A stretch of DNA of 64,000 nt from Gulbenkiania mobilis (lineage in GTDB: Bacteria > Pseudomonadota > Gammaproteobacteria > Burkholderiales > Chromobacteriaceae), in the NCBI GenBank assembly GCA_004346645.1, contig SMDA01000001.1, positions 496,001-560,000 on the forward strand. Direction: 5' to 3'. The first letter of the stretch is position 1. The number at the start of each line of letters is the position of its first letter. Below the pieces are notes generated by a model. The model did not search any database. It saw only the letters and a program-made list of their open reading frames with translations, and was not told the origin of the DNA. Below, piece after piece: positions 57,916 through 64,000 of this stretch. The position numbers and the translations under genes were made by a program.

Positions 57916-58545
57916 ATGGGGGGGCTTTATAGACTAGCGGTCATCGATGACGACGCAGCTGTGCGCCAGGCCCTGATCTGGTTGCTGGAAGGGCAGGGCT
58001 ACGCGGTTGAGGGCTTCGAGAGTGGGGAAGTCTTCTTCGAGGCACCGGCCCAGGCTGTCTTCAACGCCCTGATCGTTGATTTACGGCTCTCAGGGATGAC
58101 CGGACTGATGCTGCTCGAAAGGTTGGCCGAACGCCCCTACGTACCGCCAGCAATCATGCTGACGGCGCACGGCGATGTGCCGCACGCAGTGGCTGCCTTC
58201 AAGCGCGGAGTGCTCGACTTTCTTGAGAAGCCCTTCGATGACGACCGGCTGATCCAGTTGGTGGCCGAGGCAGTGGAGCGCGACCGTCAGGCGCGCGAGC
58301 GGCATGCGCACCGCGCCCGCATCCGGCAGGGGCTGGCTCTGCTGACCGAGCGCGAACGCGAGGTGATGCAGTGGATCCTGGCCGGCCGGCTTAACAAGCA
58401 GATCGCCGAGGAACTCTCCATCAGCATGAAGACGGTGGAGGTGCATCGCGCCCGGGTGTTCGAAAAGATGAACGTGAAATCGGCGGTGGAACTGGCCGGT
58501 CTGATGGCTGGTTGGCAGACAGACGACATGGCGGGCAAACCATGA
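57916..58545 (+). CDS. FixJ/NarL-type response regulator
   Basis: Two-component regulator of 209 residues. The receiver has acidic residues VIDDDAAVRQA (8-18), phosphoacceptor LIVDLRLSGMTG near 55, threonine in MLTAHGD and the lysine in LEKPFDD near 103. The LuxR-type helix-turn-helix is LTEREREVMQWILAGRLNKQIAEELSISMKTVEVHRARVFEKM near 140-185. This is a FixJ architecture, yet no histidine kinase is encoded next to it. The ATG has GGGAGG upstream; nudB overlaps its end. Confidence 0.92.
   Translation: MGGLYRLAVIDDDAAVRQALIWLLEGQGYAVEGFESGEVFFEAPAQAVFNALIVDLRLSGMTGLMLLERLAERPYVPPAIMLTAHGDVPHAVAAFKRGVLDFLEKPFDDDRLIQLVAEAVERDRQARERHAHRARIRQGLALLTEREREVMQWILAGRLNKQIAEELSISMKTVEVHRARVFEKMNVKSAVELAGLMAGWQTDDMAGKP
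58121..58131 (+). repeat. Uptake-sequence-like 11-mer GGTTGGCCGAA
   Basis: Exact copy preceded by AA in the response regulator gene, encoding Arg-Leu-Ala-Glu-Arg. Confidence 0.75.
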
Positions 58546-59015
58546 ATTACAAGCAGCCCCAGTCGGTTCTGGTTGTTGTCTACACCCCTGCATTGGATGT
58601 CCTGCTGATCGAGCGGGCCGACCGTCCTGGTTTCTGGCAGTCGGTAACCGGCAGCCGCGAAGGCACGGAGCCCTTGGCCGAAACCGCTGCGCGCGAACTG
58701 GGGGAGGAAACCGGCCTGGATGCGCACGCATACGGGCTGCAGGACTGGCAGCTCACCAACCGCTATGAGATTTACCCCCACTGGCGACACCGCTATGCGC
58801 CGGGCGTCACGCACAACGACGAGCATGTGTTCGGGGTGTGCGTGCCCGCTCCTATGCCCGTCACCCTGGCGCCCGCCGAGCATCTGAATTATGTCTGGCT
58901 GCCTTGGGATATCGCGGCGAACCGGGTCTTCTCCCCCTCCAATGCCGCAGCCCTGCGCAGCCTGCCTGCCCGCGCAGCGGACGCACCGGCCACGAGGCCT
59001 GCCGCAGCTACCTGA
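58542..59015 (+). CDS. nudB: Dihydroneopterin triphosphate pyrophosphohydrolase, NUDIX
   Basis: Enzyme of 157 residues that removes pyrophosphate from dihydroneopterin triphosphate in folate synthesis. The start KQPQSVLVVVYTP and WQSVTGSREGTEPLAETAARELGEETGL (NUDIX box near residues 43-65) are typical of NudB, as is THNDEHVFGVCVP and VWLPWDIAANRVFSPSN. It is coupled to the response regulator gene by an ATGA overlap, with no obvious functional tie. Confidence 0.93.
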   Translation: MNYKQPQSVLVVVYTPALDVLLIERADRPGFWQSVTGSREGTEPLAETAARELGEETGLDAHAYGLQDWQLTNRYEIYPHWRHRYAPGVTHNDEHVFGVCVPAPMPVTLAPAEHLNYVWLPWDIAANRVFSPSNAAALRSLPARAADAPATRPAAAT

Positions 59016-59144
59016 TCAGCCGCCCGTACCACTCGGTGCCGCAGTGCGGCCTCGTCGGGCCCCACCTGAAAACACGCTGCCCGCTCGGAAGGGAGCGGGC
59101 AGGGCTGTGTACGGTCAGCCGGGCAAACGGCGCACGGCTGGAAT

Positions 59145-59387
59145 TCAGGCCATCATGATCAGCAGCAGCTCTCCGGCAAACACCAGCGGGGCACCGACGG
59201 TGAAGATACGCTTGAAGATGCGCTTGGCGCATAGGCAGGCGTCGGGGTGGCTGGCCATCTCCAGCCGCTGGAGCTGGTATTCGGCACTTGCACACATCAA
59301 CGCCACCACCAGGCCAGAGGTCAGTGCCACCAGCAGGCAGTACAGGCTGTCGGTCAGAAAACCGGTCTGTTGGGCAAAGCTCAGCAT
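59145..59387 (-). CDS. Small hypothetical membrane protein
   Basis: An 80-residue protein with two likely membrane helices: FLTDSLYCLLVALTSGLVVALMC near residues 10-32 and VGAPLVFAGELLLIMM at the end, with a basic middle (CLCAKRIFKRIF). The ATG at 59387 is chosen because GGGAGGG lies 6 bases upstream; an in-frame ATG at 59420 is possible. No family recognised and no operon partner. Confidence 0.6.
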   Translation of the reverse strand: MLSFAQQTGFLTDSLYCLLVALTSGLVVALMCASAEYQLQRLEMASHPDACLCAKRIFKRIFTVGAPLVFAGELLLIMMA

Positions 59388-59817
59388 GGCCAACCCTCCC
59401 TCGAATACCCAGTGATTCATCGTGTGCACATTCCGGGCGGGGGTGTCGTGGTTATCGCCTACGGAGCCGCCCCTCCTTCGGCCAACCCTGTTCCCGCAAG
59501 GGGATGCAGAGTCGATGTGTCTGGCGCGTCGTGATCCTTGCCCGGTTGTGCCGTTCGCGGATTGGGACGCTTGCAAGGGGTAGAGCAAGCGCTGTGCCCG
59601 GCCGGCGATCATGGGGCGCTTGAAACGTGAAAAGCGAGCCTTACTTGATCTTTGTCTAGCGGGCCGGGCGGGTGTCTGCCCTGACTGCGTACGCTGCGGG
59701 CACACTAGATGCAGCAAGACGGAGAGCAGACGGGCCCGGCAGCGGTGGATGCATGACATTCCTTGCGGGCCCTTGGCAAAGCTTACCGACCCTATCCCAC
59801 GCAAGCGGTTGATCTCT
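59388..59817. other. Gene-poor stretch upstream of the EEP-family gene
   Basis: About 430 bases with no convincing gene. It holds the uptake-like word at 59477-59487. The downstream nuclease frame stays open to an ATG at 59611, but the added residues (Cys/Arg-rich) do not look like coding sequence of this family. No clear promoter was found. Confidence 0.5.
59477..59487 (-). repeat. Uptake-sequence-like 11-mer GGTTGGCCGAA, intergenic
   Basis: Exact copy in the divergent intergenic region, free of coding constraint. Confidence 0.78.
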
Positions 59818-60570
59818 ATGGATTCTCTCCACGTTGCCACCTACAACATCCACAAGGGGATGTCGCCCTTGAACCGCCACCTGCGGGTGGAGGACATGGC
59901 CTGTGCACTGGGCGAGATGGCGCCGGATCTGCTCTTTCTGCAGGAGGTGCAGGGGCATAACCTGCGTCGGGCCGCGCGGCACACCAACTGGCCTGAATCT
60001 GCCCAGCACGACTATCTGGCCAGTCGCCTGGGCTGCAATGCGGCTTACGGGCTCAATGCCGCCTACCAGCACGGCCATCACGGCAACGCCCTGCTGTCGC
60101 GCCACCCGATCGTTGCCACCAGCAACCTCGACATTTCGGTCAACCGTTTCGAAAGCCGCGGGGTGCTCCACTGCGAGATTCATCCGGATGGCTGGCCGCG
60201 CCCGGTGGTGGCGCTGTGCATCCACCTCAACCTCTTGGCCCATGACCGGCGCAAGCAGTACGCCGCCTTGGCGCGCTATCTGCGCAACCACGTGCCCGAG
60301 GATGCACCGCTGATCCTGGCTGGCGATTTCAACGACTGGCGCGGCGAGGCTACGCTTTCCTTTATGGACCACCTGGGGCTGTCGGAGGTGTTCCGTACGC
60401 TGTACGGACAGCATGCGCTCAGTTTCCCGGCGCGCATGCCGGTGCTGCCCCTGGACCGCATTTACACCCGCGGCCTCATGCCCGTGGAGGCGCGCATCCA
60501 CCGCGGCATGCCGTGGGCCAGCCTGTCGGACCATCTGCCGCTTTCGGCGCAACTGATGCTCAAGACTTGA
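59818..60570 (+). CDS. Endonuclease/exonuclease/phosphatase family protein
   Basis: EEP-fold phosphohydrolase of 250 residues. Catalytic motifs are visible: VATYNIHKG (Asn) at the start, LFLQEVQGHN (metal Glu) near residue 40, LILAGDFNDWRGE (Asp/Asn) near 165 and the terminal SDHLPL (Asp-His). The substrate may be DNA, a phosphodiester lipid or another phosphate ester; family members of this size act on cardiolipin or nucleic acids. The start ATG gives the usual N-terminus, though its ribosome site is weak. Confidence 0.85.
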   Translation: MDSLHVATYNIHKGMSPLNRHLRVEDMACALGEMAPDLLFLQEVQGHNLRRAARHTNWPESAQHDYLASRLGCNAAYGLNAAYQHGHHGNALLSRHPIVATSNLDISVNRFESRGVLHCEIHPDGWPRPVVALCIHLNLLAHDRRKQYAALARYLRNHVPEDAPLILAGDFNDWRGEATLSFMDHLGLSEVFRTLYGQHALSFPARMPVLPLDRIYTRGLMPVEARIHRGMPWASLSDHLPLSAQLMLKT

Positions 60571-60594
60571 ACGTGAACGGCGCAGGAAAAACAG

Positions 60595-60616
60595 AAGGCC
60601 GCTGATGCGGCCTTTG
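60595..60616. terminator. Terminator after the EEP-family gene
   Basis: AAGGCCGC-TGAT-GCGGCCTT hairpin with a short T stretch; could serve the small leftward gene as well. Confidence 0.7.
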
Positions 60617-60640
60617 TCGTGGGAGGGAAGGGTGCAACGC

Positions 60641-60829
60641 CTAGAAGAGGTCGTTGCAGCGCTCGGCCAGAAACCGTGCGTCGTCGCGGTCATGCGCGCG
60701 CTGCCGCACTTTCTGCTGCCGGGCTTTCTCTTCTTCCTGCAGCTGTGGTTTGGCCACGGCATACAGGAAGCTTTCATGCTGGTCTCGCGCCTGTTTGCGT
60801 CTGACGTTCAGCGGAATGCGTGGACTCAT
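60641..60829 (-). CDS. Small basic hypothetical protein
   Basis: A 62-residue highly charged, probably helical protein (QLQEEEKARQQKVRQRAHDRDDARF near residues 30-54). A GAGGTG ribosome site lies at proper distance from the ATG, and the frame ends just before a hairpin, which favours a real gene. No family recognised; it could still be a chance open frame. Confidence 0.4.
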   Translation of the reverse strand: MSPRIPLNVRRKQARDQHESFLYAVAKPQLQEEEKARQQKVRQRAHDRDDARFLAERCNDLF

Positions 60830-61119
60830 CCGGTCACCTCGCTTAAGGGATGATGAACCTGCAAGGCAGAAGCCTGTATGGAAACGTGCGCCTCTTTGAA
60901 GATTTTGTCAAAGGTCAGCCGTCGGAATGGAGCACGACTGTTGTTGCGGACGCAAAACGGAGTGTAGAAAAAAGGTGTGACAGCCTGTTGAAACCCTTGG
61001 CATATCAAGGTCGCCGGCTGGAGTGAGGTTGCCCTTGTCATGGTGCAGGGCAGCGTCCGATTGAGCGCTTTTGTTCCGACCGTTATTATCGACAGGCAAA
61101 CGAAAGCGAGGACAATCCG

Positions 61120-61554
61120 ATGGACAAGCCTTACCCGATCATCGCGCGCAAAACGATCCCCATGCGCTGGGGCGACATGGACGCAGTCGGACACCTGAAC
61201 AACACCTATTATTTTCGCTATCTAGAACAGATCCGTGTCGAGTGGCTGGACGAACTGGGACACGGCATCAATCCGGAAGGCATCGGTCCGGTCCTGGCCA
61301 GCACATCCTGCACCTTCCGCAAGGAGTTGACCTATCCGGCCACCATCGAGATCACCATCGAGCTTGAACGTCTGGGACGCAGCAGCCTGACGGTGCGTCA
61401 CCACTTCTACCTGCAAGGAGACCGGGAGACGGTCTATGCCAGTGCCGATGCCACCCTCGTCTGGGTGGATTACAAGGCCGGCAAGTCGGTGGCCATCCCT
61501 GACGACATCCGGCAGGCGATCGATGCCGCGATTGCCCGTAACAACCAAGAGTAA
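61120..61554 (+). CDS. Acyl-CoA thioesterase, hotdog fold (4HBT/YbgC type)
   Basis: Thioesterase of 144 residues hydrolysing acyl-CoA or aryl-CoA. The active-site region is MRWGDMDAVGHLNNTYYFRYLEQIRVEWL near residues 15-43, with the conserved aspartate and the HxNN motif. GPVLASTSCTFRKELTYPATIEI near 65 is typical of the family. Substrate not determined by sequence. Single gene followed by a strong terminator. Confidence 0.88.
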   Translation: MDKPYPIIARKTIPMRWGDMDAVGHLNNTYYFRYLEQIRVEWLDELGHGINPEGIGPVLASTSCTFRKELTYPATIEITIELERLGRSSLTVRHHFYLQGDRETVYASADATLVWVDYKAGKSVAIPDDIRQAIDAAIARNNQE

Positions 61555-61570
61555 AAAACCCAAGACCGAA

Positions 61571-61599
61571 AAAAAGCCCGCCATGATGGCGGGCTTTTT
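61571..61599. terminator. Bidirectional terminator between the thioesterase gene and mnmC
   Basis: AAAAAGCCCGCC-ATGAT-GGCGGGCTTTTT: symmetric hairpin between converging genes. Confidence 0.92.
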
Positions 61600-63596
61600 C
61601 ATGCCTCGGTCGCTCCGGCGGGGCGGGGTGTCTTGCGGCGCACCAGGTTGCGCAGCAGGAAGCGGCTGGGGTGCAGCCCGTTGAGCAGGCTGCGTGGCAG
61701 GGGGGCAGGCTCGCCTTCCACACAGGCAGCGATCACTTCTCCCGAGAGCGGAGCGGTGATGAGCCCGCGTGAGCCATGGCCAGTGTTGACATAAAGGCCG
61801 GGCACCCAGGGGGCGGGCGTTGTCAGGTGTTCGGTTGCATCCCGGGCCAGCGGTGCATACACCCGATTGAAGGCGGCCGCGTCGGCCACCGGCCCTACCA
61901 GTGGCAGGTAGTCGGGGGTGGTGCAGCGAAAGGCCGCCCGGCCACCGAGCGCCTGCATAGCCTGACGGGGCCCGCCCAAGGCGTGGAACACCGACGGGGC
62001 CAGGGTGGAGAGCATGTCCAGGTTTTCCTGGTGTTCGAACAGGTTGACCGAAGCGTCCTCGGTATTGAACTTGAAGGTCGCTCCCATGCAGTGGGTGTTA
62101 TACCGTACGGGCGAAATGTAGCTGTGACCGCACAGTACGGTCTTCAGGGCGCGGCTAGCCTCTGTGGCCGGGGTGACGGTGACTTGGCCGCGAATGCGCT
62201 TGAGCGGCAGATGCCTAGTAGAGTCGAACGCGGCGGCCTCGGCAGCGCTGGCCAGGACGACTACGGCGCCCATTGCGAGAGCTGCGCGCTCGCCCTGGGC
62301 CACCCAGAGACGCTCTTCCGGGTTCCAATCCAGCTCCAGCACCGCTTCGCCACAACGGCGAGTGATGCGTGGATGGGTGGCCAGCCGTTCCACCAGGCTG
62401 GGCGGGTTGACCCAGCCGCCCTCGGGGAAAAATAGCCCACCGGAAGGCATGGGCAGACCTGCCAGCGCGCTTGCGGTGATCTGGTCAACGGTGTGCAGTA
62501 GAGTGTCCGGCAGGCCGGCGGATGCCAGCTTCTGCTGACGGGCCGCTTCCTCTTCGTCGTAGGCGAGCTGGAGGACGCCACAGGGTGCCCAGGTGGCTTC
62601 GCTGGCAGGGTGGCGGGCCTGCAGGGTGCGCAAGGTATAGCCGTAGCCTGCCAGGATCAGCCGGGTCAGCGGTGGGAAATGGGCTGAAAGCTTGGCGTAT
62701 AGCACCCCTTGCGGGTTGCCGGAGGCTTCCTGTGCCAGCTGCGGATGGCGTTCGACCAAGGTGACCCGCCATCCCCGTTCAGCCAGGCTGAAGGCAGTGG
62801 AAGCGCCGGCAATGCCGCCCCCGATAACGATGGCGCTGCGTTCCACCGGCGGCGTCGGGCAGGCATACCACGGTGCTTGCCAACCCTGCTGCGGCGGGCG
62901 CTCCAGTTCGCCGATGCTCATTTCGCGCTTGTGCCCGTGGCCGGGTACCTTGCGTACCGCGAAGCCGGCTTCGGCCAACCCCCGCCGTACCGCACCGGCA
63001 CTGGTGAAGGTGGCGAAGGTGCCGTGCGGTGCGCAGAGACGTGCCACTTGAGCGAACAGAGCCGGTTGCCACATGTCCGGATTGCGCGCGGGGGCAAAGC
63101 CGTCGAGGAACCAGGCGTCCACTTGCGCATCCAGCTCGGGCAAGGTCTCGAGTACATCTCCCACCAGCAGGGTGAGCGTCACCCGGCCCTCCTCGAAGAG
63201 AAAACGGTGCCAGCCTGATGGCAGTGATCCGTACTGCGTGAGCAGTGCGTCCCGCTCGCGTTCCAGCTCCGGCCACAGGGCCAAGGCGCGCGCCATGTCC
63301 TCTCTACGGAGCGGGAACTTCTCGGTACTGACGAAGGACAGCCGGCTGTCGGCCGGGGCATGGGCGAGAAAACAGGCCCAGGCTGCCAAGAAATTCAGCC
63401 CGGTACCAAAACCGGTCTCCGCGATGGTGAAACGCGCGCCAGCGGGCAGGGCCGCGAAGCGTTCAGGCAGGCGGTTGCCTGCGAGGAACACATGCCGCGT
63501 TTCCTCCAGTCCGCTCTCACGGGAAAAATAGACGTCGCCGAAGGCCGGCGATACTGGCTGGCCATCCTGCCAGTCGAGGGATGCATGTGAAGTCAT
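61599..63596 (-). CDS. mnmC: Bifunctional tRNA mnm5s2U biosynthesis protein MnmC
   Basis: Two-domain enzyme of 665 residues finishing the 5-methylaminomethyl-2-thiouridine at tRNA wobble U34. The N-terminal half is a SAM methyltransferase (FGDVYFSRESGLEETRHVFLAGN, FTIAETGFGTGLNFLAAW near 50, WFLDGFAPARNPDMW near 170). The C-terminal half is an FAD oxidase (AIVIGGGIAGASTAFSLAERGW near 257, LYVNTGHGSRGLITAPLSGEVIAA near 615). The start ATG at 63596 gives MTSHASLDW; a longer in-frame start would overlap mnmH. Confidence 0.94.
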   Translation of the reverse strand: MTSHASLDWQDGQPVSPAFGDVYFSRESGLEETRHVFLAGNRLPERFAALPAGARFTIAETGFGTGLNFLAAWACFLAHAPADSRLSFVSTEKFPLRREDMARALALWPELERERDALLTQYGSLPSGWHRFLFEEGRVTLTLLVGDVLETLPELDAQVDAWFLDGFAPARNPDMWQPALFAQVARLCAPHGTFATFTSAGAVRRGLAEAGFAVRKVPGHGHKREMSIGELERPPQQGWQAPWYACPTPPVERSAIVIGGGIAGASTAFSLAERGWRVTLVERHPQLAQEASGNPQGVLYAKLSAHFPPLTRLILAGYGYTLRTLQARHPASEATWAPCGVLQLAYDEEEAARQQKLASAGLPDTLLHTVDQITASALAGLPMPSGGLFFPEGGWVNPPSLVERLATHPRITRRCGEAVLELDWNPEERLWVAQGERAALAMGAVVVLASAAEAAAFDSTRHLPLKRIRGQVTVTPATEASRALKTVLCGHSYISPVRYNTHCMGATFKFNTEDASVNLFEHQENLDMLSTLAPSVFHALGGPRQAMQALGGRAAFRCTTPDYLPLVGPVADAAAFNRVYAPLARDATEHLTTPAPWVPGLYVNTGHGSRGLITAPLSGEVIAACVEGEPAPLPRSLLNGLHPSRFLLRNLVRRKTPRPAGATEA
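62970..62980 (-). repeat. Uptake-sequence-like 11-mer GGTTGGCCGAA
   Basis: Exact copy in the methyltransferase half of mnmC, encoding Gly-Leu-Ala-Glu-Ala. Confidence 0.75.
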
Positions 63597-63613
63597 GAGG
63601 GCGATCCGCGCAG

Positions 63614-64000
63614 TCAGGAGGGTAGGGCCTCGGCGGCCGTGCGCAGCACAGCGGGCGCCAGGCTGGAAAGCGCCACCTTGGGCGAGTGCGCAAGACGGGG
63701 ATAGTGGCGGCTCATCGAGCGGTGGTAGAGAGGGTCGTAATGCTGGACCAGCAACTCCTCCACCAGCGTACCGAACTGGCCTTGGCGAGCCAGGCTTTCC
63801 CACGCCGCCAACTGCTCGCGCGAATGCACCGTCTTCAGGAAACCCAGCTGTCGCACCAGCGCATCCGGGTCGTGCAGGTAGAAAGCGTAATCCTCCTGCA
63901 GGAAGCGCACCCTTTCGGCCAACGGCACCTCCACTAACAGGCACTCGCTGGAATGCATCGCCTCGAAGAGTGCGTCAGGCAAAGTGATAAATCCGATCTT
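63614..64000 (-). CDS. mnmH: tRNA 2-selenouridine synthase, C-terminal part (start off window)
   Basis: Partial gene; the frame is open to the window edge, beginning KIGFITLPDALFEAMHSSECLLVEVPLAERVRFLQEDY. This and the later LVEELLVQHYDPLYHRSM match the C-terminal half of SelU/YbbB, which replaces sulfur by selenium (through a geranylated step) on wobble 2-thiouridine. The rhodanese domain and its cysteine lie outside the window. It ends 18 bases before mnmC, so two wobble-U34 modification genes sit together. Confidence 0.85.
   Translation of the reverse strand, partial: KIGFITLPDALFEAMHSSECLLVEVPLAERVRFLQEDYAFYLHDPDALVRQLGFLKTVHSREQLAAWESLARQGQFGTLVEELLVQHYDPLYHRSMSRHYPRLAHSPKVALSSLAPAVLRTAAEALPS

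Overview
The window is GC-rich (roughly 64% by eye), densely coded bacterial DNA. The gene set points to a denitrifying betaproteobacterium, most plausibly of the order Neisseriales outside Neisseria itself. The evidence is a single LolC/E-type permease with LolD, the Aat plus Bpt N-degron enzymes, the hpnCDE squalene genes, a LiuR-controlled leucine pathway, and cd1 nitrite reductase with cytochrome-c-dependent NO reductase. Genus is not decided by the sequence. No insertion sequence, prophage, integrase or CRISPR array was seen; this looks like ordinary chromosome.

Layout: (1) 1-8.4 kb: leucine/isovalerate catabolism (liuD partial, liuC, a GNAT gene, liuB, liuA, liuR) on the minus strand with a divergent acyl-CoA ligase and two LiuR-type palindromes. 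(2) 8.4-13.9 kb: a SEC-C protein, then a complete curli locus: csgB-csgA-csgC leftward and csgD-E-F-G rightward. (3) 13.9-17.3 kb: a large acyl-CoA dehydrogenase, a DUF2062 protein, an ADP-ribose-type NUDIX hydrolase and a PilZ protein. (4) 17.3-22.5 kb: the prkA-yeaH-spoVR stress module behind a well-spaced sigma-54 promoter. (5) 22.5-27.5 kb: a FecCD-type ABC pair, dapB, bamE, fur, aat, bpt and a tRNA-Ala. (6) 27.6-43.7 kb: a denitrification island: nirE divergent from norCB-norE-norF-norQ-norD, then nirS-M-C-F-DL-GH-J-N and a dnr regulator. Three FNR/DNR-type boxes precede nirE/norC, nirS and nirJ. (7) 43.7-50.4 kb: a cysteine-rich copper-storage-like protein, a four-gene tRNA operon (Ala, Glu, Ala, Glu), hpnC-D-E, an SDR with a degenerate active site, a lipoprotein and radA. 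(8) 50.4-64 kb: a Fur-box-controlled DUF2325 protein, a secretin-N-like periplasmic protein, ubiB, an NlpC/P60 hydrolase, lolC/F-lolD, an MscS channel, a FixJ-type regulator, nudB, an EEP-family nuclease, a thioesterase, mnmC and partial mnmH.

The strongest unexplained signal is a dispersed 11-base word, GGTTGGCCGAA. It occurs 21 times exactly (10 on one strand, 11 on the other), plus 8 copies with only the first base changed. By base composition I expect well under one copy in 64 kb. It sits in every kind of gene, in several reading frames, and once as a perfect inverted pair between prkA and yeaH. This is how DNA uptake sequences behave in Neisseriaceae, but the word differs from the Neisseria-type DUS. 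I propose it as an uptake-sequence-like element of a different dialect.
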